From: Ariolimax columbianus
Lineage: Eukaryota; Mollusca; Gastropoda; Stylommatophora; Arionidae
DNA length: 64,000 nucleotides
Direction of reading: 5' to 3'
Assembly: GCA_036924085.1 (NCBI GenBank)
Contig: JAVGWX010000004.1
Coordinates: forward strand, 16,023,454 to 16,087,453
This document shows positions 43,400 through 54,795 of this stretch, piece after piece. Position 1 is the first letter of the stretch, and each line of letters opens with the position of its first letter. The translations under genes and the position numbers were made by a program. The notes under the pieces were generated by a model. It was not told where the DNA came from, made no database searches, and was given only the letters and a program-made list of their open reading frames with translations.

Positions 43400-45045
43400 G
43401 CACTGGTGTTGTGTCTATTTGTCTGCTAATATCTTGATCCATTCTTGCTACTCCAAGCATTTCGAAGCAGGCATTTCATCTCTGTTATTACAGCATTTCT
43501 ACTATCATTATTTATTTCATTATTTAATGTCAAATATTGTGTAATAGAGTTCTTTATGTATCCATTGTCACGGGTTTACATTGTAATATCGGAGACATTT
43601 GTCCAATAATTTGACTTGCTTTATTACATCTGTTTTGAATTTTGAAGTTGAGAAATGTTAACCAGTTTCTCGAAAACGTTCACCAGTTTCACTTGTTGAT
43701 TTTGTATGAATGTGTTTGTTTCATGCAGTTGTTATAACTTCGATTTTCTCTATGTTAATTTTCATACTGTAAACTGAACCTATCTTAGCAAACTTGTTGG
43801 TATGTTTCTGCAGTGGTTTTTCTGAGCTGACTATTAGTGCTTGGTCATCAGCAAAGAGAAGTTCATTTAAGTGTGTTTTTCACTCACTTATGTTGGCTTT
43901 GTTTAAAACATATTTCGTCTATATGTGATAAGCAGTAGAGGGGATAGTACAAACCCATATCGTCACTGGATCAACCATGAAATTTGTTGGAATATCCTGC
44001 GGTTCTAACTGAACATTGACTATTTACATTAAGACTTTTACATCAGATGGTCAAATATTGATATACTCCTTAACGTTCTAATATTTTCCACAGTTGGTAT
44101 CAATTCAATGGATTGAATTCCTTCCCTCAGTCCACATACGCTACGTGTAGTATCTGATTGCACTCGATTGTTTTCTCCGCTAGATGCCTGAGTGCGAAGA
44201 TTGTATCTGTACAGCTCCTGTTTTCTCCGCTAGATGCCTGAGTGCGAAGATTGTATCTGTACAGCTCCTGTTTTCTCCGCTAGATGCCTGAGTGCGAAGA
44301 TTGTATCTGTACAGCTCCTGTTTTGTCCGCTATATGCCTGAGTGCGAAGATTGTATCTGTACAGCTCCTGTTTTTCCTGAACCATATCTGTGCTTGGCTA
44401 AGCTGCGTTTCTTTGATTGGTCGTAGTCTTTTTTTTCCAGAATTGTGCATAATATATTTCCAGTGTGGCTAAGTATTAACATTCCTCTATATTTTGCTGT
44501 CATTTTTTGCCGAAATGGAAGTAAGAAAGTTTGAGTAGGTTAGCATTACATCTTTAGTTGCTTTGACTAGAACGGCAAGGAAGTCATCCAGCCTTGGTGT
44601 CTTGTTTGATGGTGCAGCTTGTGCATTGTTGTATCTATGATTTTGTTATTGCTGGGTCTAGCTGTATTGTGATGTCGATGTTGATATCGTGTGCTTCATT
44701 TCTTTTCCCTGTATTTAGTAGCTCTTTAAGATACTGCTGTCATCGTTCCTCGTTCTTTTCTTCTGTCGTTTTTTCATATATTCTGATCACTCATGCTTTT
44801 TGTTGGGTCATAACACTCGTCTCCGTGTCTGATTATTTTTGTTTTCTTGTAGAAGTCGCTTATTGGATTGTCATTGTGTGAGTTAAGATTTTCTCCATAT
44901 TCTTTTCATGCTTTTGTTTTCGCTTTTTGAATTACCCTCTTTGCGGTTTTTCATGCCATTTTAAATTCCGTAATCTTTATCCGTTTTGCTCTAAACCTTT
45001 TATTTGTTCTGTTTCTCTTTATTTGCTGTTTTTACTTTGCCAAAT
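43400..45045 (-). mobile_element. LINE X (minus strand), RT part, outermost of a nested stack
   Basis: From high to low coordinates: a KNRKEGNSKSENKSMKRI-like connector near 44900; QIWFRKNRSCTDTIFALRH at 44400-44330; SPLLFITY near 43930; LLFADDQALIV-like reading near 43850, with DD altered in places; and KINIEKIEVIT near 43750. A tandem amplification interrupts the RT at 44171-44370. Its upstream part seems to lie at 48295-48660, separated by two later insertions. Confidence 0.68.
44171..44372. repeat. 50-bp tandem repeat, 4 copies, inside an RT motif
   Basis: TTTTCTCCGCTAGATGCCTG, AGTGCGAAGATTGTATCTGT and ACAGCTCCTG start at 44171, 44221, 44271 and 44321. On the minus strand one unit encodes SCTDTIFALRHLAEK, the conserved (R)SCTD..F.LR motif of the RT. 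The copies are nearly identical although the host element is decayed. Confidence 0.93.
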
Positions 45046-46395
45046 TGACAGCTATGTCCTTATATTGAGCGGAGTAGGACTGCGTGAAAGAGCAAAACAT
45101 GGTGTGGGTTTTTTAATACACGCGGAGAAGCCAAAACTCATCACAGATATAGAGTATGTATCGGACAAAATTATACAGCTACAATATACAGAACGGATGA
45201 AAACAACAACTGTCATCCAAGTGTATGCTCCATGTAATGAGAGCTACACTACATGGATGAAGATAGACGGGAGTTCTTCGAGCAACTGTCCGATGCCTTA
45301 AATAAGGTTAATGAGAAGAACGAGTTGATAATGGCGATATCAACGGTCAAGTTTTGAAAACAAACGGCACAGGAAACATGACCAGGTGCGTTTAGTGATT
45401 GCACACCGAAATGGAATAGCAATGGGGAAGAGATAATAAATATATGTCTTGAACAGGGGTGGATTATAACAAGTACTTTTTTCCAATACCAGAATAGCCA
45501 TACACAAACATGTTTTGAAACTGGAATTGCATCCAAATAAGACTACACATTAGCCAGAGGATGACAAAAATCAGACATTACAGACTCAAGAGTGTTTCCA
45601 ATATTATTATGGACACTGATCATCGTCCTGTTGTACTAACTCAAATACCTACTTTTCAAAACGAAAAGAAGTTGCAAAGACAGAATCACGTCACAAATAT
45701 GGCAAAACTTGAGGAGTAAGACATCCACATAGATATACAACGTGAAATGAAAGACGTATACGAGGCCCTGCCAGTAACAGCTGGCAATGTAATAATGAGT
45801 GACAGTGGTTCAAATCAGCATTGATGAACGCAGTGAACGCAACATGCAGTAGAAAGAAACTTCGACGAATCCACACCAAAAAAAAAGAACAACGTGGTGG
45901 AATCAACAGGTACATGAAGCAATACAAGCTACGGAAACAGTGTTCAAGAAGTTGTTGAAATCGAAGTCACAAGAAGATTACACAATTTGCAGACTCGCAA
46001 GAACGCATTCGAAAACCGTAATCGAGAACTCCAAAGCATGGAATAAATATGGCGAACATTTAGCGCTGACGTGTCGCGAAAATCCAATAGATTTATGTAA
46101 AAGTGTCGAGGCAATGAGAGTTAGAGACGACAGATGTAACCCCACCACAATTATAAACGACAAAACACGGGACTCAAATTCTCGATCCAGTAAAAAAGAA
46201 GGCACGATGGAAAGAGTATTTCCTAGAACTCCTAAACCCAAATGATACACGGAGGCACTCCACTTATACCAGTTTAAACACGAGAGGCACTCCACTCATA
46301 TCAGTCTAAACACAGAGAAAACAGATCCTAAAATATTAAAAACTCGGAAACTCAACATGGCTTTCATAAATCAAGAAAAGGCTTTCGATTGAGTC
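45046..46395 (+). mobile_element. LINE Y (plus strand), endonuclease and RT start, inserted in LINE X
   Basis: ERAKHGVGFLIHAEKPKLI (endonuclease) lies at 45090, VIQVYAPCNESY at 45215, REFFEQLSDALNKVNEK at 45270, and a DHRPVVLTQIP (DH catalytic region) at 45620. Connector sequence (KKNNVVESTG) follows, then a KKEGTMERVF region at 46200. FINQEKAFD at 46365-46394 is the start of the RT palm, where the reading stops dead at the edge of LINE Z. It resumes at 48155 with KIDRKKLWAIFHDYG, exactly the next residues expected. Confidence 0.75.
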
Positions 46396-48154
46396 ATCAT
46401 CATAGGCGTCTCAGTCTCTATAGACCATGAGGGTGGCGCCCTGTAAGTTTTGTCCAGCTCTGTCTCCTGCATTTCGACACTGTCTGCTATGGCTGTAATG
46501 GGAGCAATTTCTTCCCAGCCCTCGAATGATATGTCTTCATGACTTCATGTCCCTCTTGCATACGTCCTTGAATCGCAGTGTGGGACAGCCGATTCATCTA
46601 ACTCCAATGGTTAGCTGCCCCTAAAGGATATCATTTGGCAGCGTCTCGTCTTCCATGCGATAAACATGTCCCAACCACCGTAGACGTCACTGGCTCAACA
46701 TCGAGTACATGCGCTGAGTGTTTGCTCTCTGAAAGACCGTATTATGTGACACTCTCACTTGCCACTCAATCCCCAATATACACCGTAGACACCTCATGTG
46801 GTTGGTGTTCAGCCGCAGTTCCTGTTTAGTGTAAATGCTCCAAGTCTCGCTTCCATACATGAGAGTGCCAATAACGCAGGTTTGAAAGACCCGGATATTG
46901 GTGTAGTGAGACAGCGTAGTGTTTTTCCAGACCGTCTTCGTCAGGCGGGCCTTGACGGTACTTGCCCTGCCATGCCTTCTGTCTATCTCGTTCTCAAGCG
47001 AGATAGTGCTGCTGATGGCAGACCCCAGATAAGTGAATCTGTCGACGACCTCTAGAGTTACGCCATCAATCTTTATGGATGGCGTAGTGATAATGCCCTG
47101 TGTGCAGACCTTTGTCTTTTCCAGGCCCAAACTGCTTGCAGATCTCGGCGAATCTTTCTCCCAGTCTTTGCACGGCCTTCTCACTATTTATCACCAGAAC
47201 TGGATCATCCGCAAATATCACCTCCCTAATGAGCACCGTCCTCACCGTGGTTTCCGCACCTAGTCGGGACAGGTTAACCAGCCGCCCATCTGACCTGTTG
47301 TGCAGATAAACACCGTCTACAGATGTGTCATAAGCGTTGGATAGAAGCATGGAGAAGAAGATCCCAAAGAGGGTTGACTCGAGCACACATCCCTGCTTCA
47401 CTTTCAATGGGAAAAGTTGTTGACGGTGATCTATCGTATAGAACTGAGCCCTTCATATGAAGTGGGAAAAGAAAGTATCATCCTAGGCAGTTAGGGGGGC
47501 AGCCGATCTTCTCGAGGTGTTCGAATAGACCCTTTCTACTAGCCAAGATAGAGGCCTTGCTGAGGTCTAAAAACATCATAAAGAGCGGCTAGTATTGCTC
47601 TTTGCACTTTTCTTGGATTTGGCGATGAGAGAAAATCATATCCGTTGTTGATCTACTACTCTAAAGCCACATTGGGATTCAGGGTACACTCTGTCCTTGA
47701 GCAGTCTCAACCTGTTTAGTTGCATGCGGACGTAAACTTTGGCTACCACGCTCAGGAGCGAGATCCCTCTATAATTATTGCAATACCCGCGGTCACCTTT
47801 GTTTTTGTAAATAATCCCAATGGGGGCGTCACGCATATCTTGGGGGATTGTACCTTCCGCCCAGCAGAGGCATAGAAGATCAAACATTGGCTGAGCTAGT
47901 ACTGATTTCCCGCATTTGATGGCTTTGGGTGGGATACCATCTCCCCTGGTGCTTTGCCATTTGAGAGGTAGTTTATAGCCTTATCAAGCTCATCCAGAGT
48001 AGGTGATCTGTTAAGTTCCTCCATAATGGACAGGGCCTGTCGCCTGCACAAGGCATCATTAGTGACCAGCGTTTCCCGAGAGTAGAACTCAGAGTTGTGC
48101 CCTACCCTTCTGGCCATCTGCTGGTCACGGTCCATGATTCTCGCACCTGTCAGA
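46396..48154 (-). mobile_element. LINE Z (minus strand), RT to 3' end, inserted in LINE Y
   Basis: From high to low coordinates: ARIMDRDQQMARRVGHNSEF and YLSNGKAPGEMV (48150-47930); APIGIIYKNKGDRGYCNNYR, GISLLSVVAKVYVRMQLNRL and QCGFR (47840-47650); KVKQGCVLESTLFGIFFSML (47405); VIFADDPVLVINSEKAVQRL with the catalytic FADD intact (47210); RFTYLGSAISSTISLENEID; a LMYGSETWSIYTKQE region (46860); and HVYRMEDETLPNDI near 46660. The 3' end has a GATGATGA-type tail at 46396-46410. TTTCGAT stands at both borders (46388 and 48160), a likely target duplication. The RT segment around 47470-47640 is damaged, so it is inactive. Confidence 0.82.
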
Positions 48155-48294
48155 GATTTCGATTTCGATAAAATAGACAGAAAGAAACTATGGGCCATCT
48201 TTCACGACTACGGAGTACAGGGGCGACTATTTGAAAATATTAGAGCACTGTACCAACTGGATAAGACAAGACAAGATTTCGCCCTTCCACCATG
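48155..48294 (+). mobile_element. LINE Y, continuation of the RT beyond LINE Z
   Basis: The plus strand reads KIDRKKLWAIFHDYGVQGRL, then FENIRALYQLDK, the direct continuation of FINQEKAFD at 46395. It breaks off at about 48290, so Y lacks the rest of its RT and its 3' end. Confidence 0.72.
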
Positions 48295-48665
48295 ATGACA
48301 TTTTGTTCGTTATGCTTTTGGTCGTTACAGTTCCGCAGTTTCTCTTGCTGTTGTAGTGACATTATTATTGAATATCGCTCATTCTTCTTTAACTGTATTG
48401 TTTTTTTTTGTGGTGAGTTTTGTAAACTCCTCTTTAACTTTCTTGACGTAGTCCTCTTGTGAATTGCTTTCTTTTAATGTTCTAAGCCTGATTGTTTCTT
48501 TCTGCTTGCTACTTGGTTTTGTCTTTATTTTCCATTTTGTTCTTATAGTCATCTTCACAGCTTCTCTCCTATACATATTTCGTCTAGCTCCTTGTTTGGT
48601 GTTATAAATAGCTACGCATTGCACTTCCGGTTAGCAAGATTCGTCGCAATAGTGTAGTTTTGAGT
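48295..48665 (-). mobile_element. LINE X, upstream connector region
   Basis: Minus-strand ORF 48379-48624 (RREAVKMTIRTKWKIKTKPS, then TLKESNSQEDYVKKVKEEFT) resembles the lysine-rich linker between endonuclease and RT of LINEs. It lines up with the connector at 44900-45045, which would follow it if the Y and Z insertions were removed. Confidence 0.55.
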
Positions 48666-48671
48666 CAGTAC

Positions 48672-48756
48672 ATTAGGGTGATGTGGTGTTTAAACCTTCT
48701 GTATCCTAGCCTATTAGGGTGATGTGGTGTTTAAACATTCTGTACCCTAGCCTATT
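48672..48756. repeat. 41-bp tandem duplication
   Basis: ATTAGGGTGATGTGGTGTTT plus AAACCTTCTGTATCCTAGCC occurs at 48672 and 48713 with two or three differences. Confidence 0.9.
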
Positions 48757-48829
48757 ACTCATATTCTTTACATTTTGGATGGCATGAAACAGTTCCTGCC
48801 TTGTGGTTTATCCTTGGATTATTACAAAA

Positions 48830-49674
48830 CATGAACCATGCAACATATACACAAAACTATGCAGTAGTGTCTCATCTAAAGCAGAAGTGGATATATTGAG
48901 GCCGGATTTAGATACAATTCGAGAATGGTATATACGTTAGCAAATCGAGTTTAATGTAGATAAATGTACATGGGACATAATTACAGAATGGGCGAGAACA
49001 TATTATAAAACATATTAGAAAAGGAATGGGAACTAGGAGTTATAATAGATCTTCCAAGAAAGGTGAGTGAGCAAGTCCAGGTAGCAGTGAAAAAGGTAAA
49101 TGCAATGTTAGGTATGATAAAAAGAAATATTAAACATAGGAGCAAAGAAGCGATAGTCAAACTGTTTAATCATTAGTTAGACCTAAATTGGAGTACTGTG
49201 TACAGGTGTGGAGTCCTTATCATGTATGGGATACAAACATGCTGGAAAGGATACAAAAAAGAGCGAAAAAGCTCATAGTGGGATTCCAGAATCACAGTTA
49301 TGAGAAAAGACTCAGAAAAACCGGCCTTCAGTGTCTAGAAATAATAAGAATTCGAGGTAACTTAATTCAGGTTTATAAAATAATCAAATCAAAATGATTA
49401 AAAAAAACAATAACAAGTTTTTTTTCAAAATACAACCACCTATAAGAACAAAATGACATAGCTACAAATTAACAAAAGAAAGGTCAAGATTAGAATGGTG
49501 AATGCTTGGAATACATTGCCACAGGAAGTAGTGGAGTCAGGGACAATTAATGCATTTAAGAATAGATAGGATGCGCTTTTAGAGCAAGGTTATGCAAATG
49601 AAACTGGTTGTATACAGACCCTGCATCGTCTTCTAAACCAGTATAAAGACGTTAAGTTGAGTTAAGTATCCAGT
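48830..49674 (+). mobile_element. CR1-like LINE 3' part, copy 2
   Basis: The plus strand reads NELGVIIDLPRKVSEQVQVA and VKKVNAMLGMIKRNIKHRSK near 49040-49150, then EYCVQVWSPYHVWDTNMLER at 49190, YKIIKSK at 49390, SYKLTKERSRL, and VNAWNTLPQEVVESGTINAF near 49500-49560. It ends AAACCAGTATAAAGACGTTA and AAGTTGAGTTAAG, like the copy ending at 40932. Several frameshifts. Confidence 0.85.
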
Positions 49675-49689
49675 CATATGTTGGGTGAT

Positions 49690-50445
49690 CTGGCAACGTT
49701 TGAACTCACAACCTGCTTGAGAGTTTTTCTTTTGTGTGTCTCTGCATACTCCATACTGTATTTTTGACTCCATACTTCAGATTCCAATTATGTTCCCCAT
49801 TGCATTTTTTGAGGTCGTTCTCATGGCCACAGTAATGATGCCTTGGTTTTGGCTCTATTAAATAACACATTTTGGAAGTTGTTTCGGCCATGCTGCTATC
49901 CTTTATTCAAGCACTGGTCTCACATAACCTTTGTACAGTTGTTACTCCAGAGTACTCGTGTCTTCTCCCCATGTTGAACCCGCGTTCTTCTTCATTATGG
50001 TTTTTCTGATTTATGCTTTGTTATTCCCTTATTTGGATGTCGTTTTTTCAGGCCACTCTTTGGTCCATTATTTTTATTATATTGGTGGGACTTGTGTCTA
50101 TGGATCAGTCTGGCTATTTACTTTTTTTTGGTTTGGAAGATAGGTAGTAGAATGTATAAGTGGTTTAGCATTCGTTAAAGAGATTTGCCATTTCTTTGTT
50201 TGTGTCTCTATTTTATGTAGGGTCTCTTGAATGCGGTTTCGAGCTACAGGTGTAGACTCTTCAGATGTCCAAGCGCTATGGCATCTGCCTATATAGCTTA
50301 CTAGCTTCATGTGGCGCTTCCCATGTTTAAGGATGGGGGTCAATGCTTACCTCCTTCAACACTGCGGTTCCCATTTTTCAGCTTATGTTAAAGATATGTT
50401 GCAGATTGTTCTTGATCTTTCTGTTAGAGAGAATTTCACTAGTGA
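49690..50445 (-). pseudogene. Jockey-type LINE RT fragment
   Basis: The minus strand at 50340-50100 reads GKRHMKLVSYI, then STPVARNRIQETLHKIETQT and KKWQISLTNAKP. This matches the segment just after the ADD box of Jockey-type RTs (LYADDL...A...IQ..L..IE.WT..W...N..KT). The box itself is degraded. Downstream continuation (GRRHEYSGVTTVQRL-like, then 49706-49891) is weak. Confidence 0.62.
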
Positions 50446-50446
50446 T

Positions 50447-50660
50447 GTATGTATGTATGTATGTATGTATGTATGTATGTATGTATGTATGTATGTATGT
50501 ATATATGTATATGTGTATATGTATGCATGTATGTATGTATGTATTATTGTATGTATGTATGTGTATGTTTGTATGTGCGTATGTATGTATGTGTGTATGT
50601 ATGTTTGTATCTATGTATCTATGTATGTATGTATGTATAAATGTATGAATGTATGTATGT
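50447..50660. repeat. (TATG)n microsatellite, imperfect
   Basis: About 53 tetranucleotide units; perfect at first (50450-50505), then with substitutions. ORFs reading YVCMYVCM (plus) and THIHTYIH (minus) are artefacts. Confidence 0.95.
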
Positions 50661-50662
50661 TT

Positions 50663-50890
50663 GGGGATCGCTGTAGTCAAGAGGTTAAGGCAGTATCCTC
50701 TCACAGTGATGACCGGAAACGGTGGGTGATCGAATCCCGCAAGTCTCAAGCAACCCCTGGTCTCACGGGAGATAAGACCAGGGCGCCTGCATCCCGAGTT
50801 ACCTCCAGTTGTCTCAACCAATAATGTTGCCTCTGGTCCAAGGTAACTCAGGACAGGAGAGTGAGCTTGATGCCCAGCGCATTCTATTTC
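50663..50890 (+). mobile_element. tRNA-derived SINE, family C
   Basis: GGGGATCGCTGTAGTCAAGA with AGGTTAAGGCA is an A-box-like region. GGAAACGGTGGGTGATCGAATCCC gives a long variable arm and B box of class-II (Leu/Ser-like) type. The sequence runs on for about 150 bp of non-tRNA body (GTCTCACGGGAGATAAGACC, and so on), so it is a SINE, not a tRNA gene. It sits directly against the TATG array. Confidence 0.75.
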
Positions 50891-50894
50891 TCAG

Positions 50895-52400
50895 TATAAT
50901 TTAAACACAGCACATATCATATTTTTAACACAACACTGTCTGATGTTGATGTCATCACCGCTTGCGATGAGCAATAATTATTATTGATGTATGTGTTACT
51001 GCGTGCGTGCGTGGATGGTTGTTTGTGTTTACATATATATATAATATACGCTAAACATATTTTTGAAGACAATAAATAGGGAACAGCTCTTCAAAATGAA
51101 TAGGGGCTTACGTGCAATGCTGAGTTCAGCGGAACAAAGTAAGAAAAGAATATGTAGGGTAGCAAGTATGTCGTGGAGACATAAGTGAGTGGAATTCATA
51201 ACATGAATTTTTCATTGCGTATACAGCACGAAGATAACCCAAACGCGCCAGCTCCTGCAGAAGTTATCTTTCATCTCCGCTGGCTCCCCTCCCGAGACAG
51301 CACCTGAATAAACGCTGCACGTGACGGCTTGCCACATACTGCCTGCCATGCTATTCTGGTTCAAACAAACCTTTTTCCCACTTTCTTCAACACTGGGATT
51401 CACGTGAAGGCATCATTACATAACGAAATGATAAACACGTCTGGAGAAGTCACGCCAGTTAAATTCTAAATTGCCTCATTACCTTCATTATCTGCACCTG
51501 TATTTTTTAAATGCCGTGTACAAACGTGTTTATCCTCAACCATGTGTCCAACATCATTTACGTTCTATAAATCTATGATGTTAAACAAACATTATGAAGT
51601 TAATCCCACATGATTATGCGTGGTGATGCAATGATTTTGTTACTTTTTTTTTAATCACCTCGAAAAAAAAGGCAAGGAAAAGTTTGATTTATGGCGGAAA
51701 TGTATGATTATTTCATTATTTGTGTTAACCTATAAGCCAGAAGTGTAAGACGTCATTTAGTACCAAGGTGTATGTAGTGCTTCCCTGGCAAAAACATAAT
51801 CGTTCACTGCGTTCTGATATGTACCATTTCATAACATGTTCATCACACTTTCAGTTGTTTTAAATGCAATATGTGTATTAAGCTTCATGTGTATAATAGC
51901 CCCCTTCGGAATCGAATTTTTCTAATTCGATTTTATGAAAACACGTTTGAAAACATGTCACACAATATGCACTCACAATAGCAGTTGCTTAATATCAAGA
52001 GCTACCACTTTTTTAATTCATTGAGACTGACAACCCGTAAAGATATTCTATTACGTCAGTAAAATAACAGCTTATATCTACGTAAGGTCCTAAAAGTTTT
52101 TATCTAGAACAGAAGAGAGGAAAACAGTTCATTGAATGTCACTAACAAAAACAAATGGAACATTAAAATATTAATTACTTGCAAATGTAAAAATAATATA
52201 ACTAAACAAAAAATTAGTAGCGTACGATAAAATACCTGGCAACATAAAACCTTAAAAAATTAATATCAATCTTATTTAAATTATCTGTAATCGCTTTTGC
52301 ACCTCCGTTTTAAAACTAGCATTAATGAAAATGGCGAAAAACGATGGGAATCATTAATAAGCTCTGGTTGCTGGATGTTATATGGTTCTCTAGGAATTGT
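50895..52400. other. AT-rich unique DNA, no gene recognised
   Basis: No ORF with a motif. A 63-codon minus ORF at 51212-51403 lies in slightly GC-richer sequence but resembles nothing I know. Confidence 0.42.
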
Positions 52401-52406
52401 TAAGAG

Positions 52407-54795
52407 GTATGTGACTACCACGTGTGGTAAGAGATATGTGACTGCCACGTGTGGTAAGAGGTATGTGACTACCACGTGTGGTAAGAGGTATCTAACTGTC
52501 ACGTATAGTAAGAGATATGTGACTATCACATGTGGTAAGAGGTATGTGACTACCACGTGTGGTAAGAGATATGTGACTATCACATGTGGTAAGAGGTATG
52601 TGACTATCACGTGGGGTAAGAGGTATGTGACTACCACTTATGGTAAGAGATATGTGACTATCACATGTGGTAAGAGGTATGTGACTATCACGTGTGGTTA
52701 AATATATGTGACTATCACGTGTGGTAAGAGATATGTGACTATCACGCGTGGTAAGAGGTATCTAACCGTCACGTGTGGTAAGAAATATTTGACTATCACA
52801 TGTGGTAAGAGGTATGTGACTATCACGTGTGGTAAGAGGTATGTAGCTACCACGCGTGGTAATAGATATGTGACTATCGCGTATGGTAAGAGGTATGTGA
52901 CTATCACGTGTGGTAAGATTACCACGTGTGGTAAGAGGTATGTGACTACCACGTGTGGTAAGAGGTATCTAAATGTCACGTGTAGTAAGAGATATGTGAC
53001 TATCACATGTGGTAAGAGGTATGTGACTACCACGTGTGGTAAGAGATATGTGACTATCACATGTGGTAAGAGGTATGTGACTATCACGTGGGGTAAGAGG
53101 TATGTGACTACCACTTATGGTAAGAGATATGTGACTATCACATGTGGTAAGAGGTATGTGACTATCACGTGTGGTAAGAGGTATGTAGCTACCACGCGTG
53201 GTAATAGATATGTGACTATCGCGTATGGTAAGAGGTATGTGACTATCACGTGTGGTAAGATTACCACGTGTGGTAAGAGGTATGTGACTACCACGTGTGG
53301 TAAGAGGTATCTAAATGTCACGTGTAGTAAGAGATATGTGACTATCACATGTGGTAAGAGGTATGTGACTACCACGTGTGGTAAGAGATATGTGACTATC
53401 ACATGTGGTAAGAGGTATGTGACTATCACGTGGGGTAAGAGGTATGTGACTACCACTTATGGTAAGAGATATGTGACTATCACATGTGGTAAGAGGTATG
53501 TGACTATCACGTGTGGTTAAATATATGTGACTATCACGTGTGGTAAGAGATATGTGACTATCACGCGTGGTAAGAGGTATCTAACCGTCACGTGTGGTAA
53601 GAAATATTTGACTATCACATGTGGTAAGAGGTATGTGACTATCACGTGTGGTAAGAGGTATGTAGCTACCACGCGTGGTAATAGATATGTGACTATCGCG
53701 TATGGTAAGAGGTATGTGACTATCACGTGTGGTAAGATTACCACGTGTGGTAAGAGGTATGTGACTACCACGTGTGGTAAGAGGTATCTAAATGTCACGT
53801 GTAGTAAGAGATATGTGACTATCACATGTGGTAAGAGGTATGTGGCTACCACGTGTGGTAAGAGATATGTGACTATCACATGTGGTAAGAGGTATGTGAC
53901 TACCACGTTTGGTTATATATTAGTGACTATCACGTGTGGTAAGAGATATGTGACTACCACGTGTGGTAAGAGGTATGTGACTATCACGTGTGGTAAGAGG
54001 TATGTGACTATCACGTGTAGTAAGAGGTATGTGACTATCAGATGTGGTAAGAGGTATGTGACTACCACGTTTGGTTATATATTAGTGACTATCACGTGTG
54101 GTAAAAGATATGTGACTACCACGTGTGGTAAGAGGTATGTGACTACCCCGTGTGGCAAGAGGTATGTGACAACCACGTGTGGATAGAGATATATGATTAC
54201 CATGTGTGATTAGAGATATGTGATTACCACGTGTGGTAAGAGATATGTGACTACCACGTGTGGTAAGAGGTATGTGACTATCATGTGTGGTTATATATAT
54301 GTGACTATCATGTGTGGTTAGAGATATGTGACTACCACGTGTGGTTAGAGATATGTGACTACCACGTGTGGTTAGAGATATGTGACTACCACGTGTGGTT
54401 AGAGATATGTGACTACCACGTGTGGTTAGATATATGTGACTACCACGTGTGGTCAGATATATGTGACTACCACATGTGGTTAGAGATATGTGACTACCAC
54501 GTGTGGTCAGATATATGTGAATACCACGTGTGGTCAGATATATGTGACTACCACGTGTGGTCAGATATATGTGACTACCACATGTGGTTAGAGATATGTG
54601 ACTACCATGTGTGGTTAGAGATATGTGACTACCACGTGTGGTCAGATATATGTGACTACCACATGTGGTTAGAGATATGTGACTACCACATGTGGTTAGA
54701 GATATGTGACTACCACGTGTGGTTAGAGATATGTGACTACCACGTGTGGTCAGATATATGTGACTACGACATGTGGTTAGAGATATCTGACTACC
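52407..54795. repeat. 27-bp satellite, main block, about 88 units with higher-order structure
   Basis: The unit joins GTGACTACCACGTGTGGTAA and GAGGTAT, 27 bp or 9 codons (plus frame RYVTTTCGK and RYVTITCGK). From about 54180 on the variant GGTTAGAGATAT or GGTCAGATATAT replaces GGTAAGAGGTAT and ends the plus ORF. Two higher-order copies of 819 bp start at 52699 and 53518. Inside them a 342-bp block marked by GTAGCTACCACGCGTGG recurs at 52842, 53184 and 53661. An 18-bp short unit (KITTCGK) is shared by every block, marking common descent. Confidence 0.96.

Noticed and set aside
48672..48756. TTAGGG-containing repeat as an interstitial telomere
   Set aside because: TTAGGG occurs only once per 41-bp unit and never in tandem.
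50309..50824. 171-codon ORF with MYVCMYVC repeats and its antisense THIHTYIH ORF
   Set aside because: Both come from the TATG microsatellite plus the adjoining SINE.
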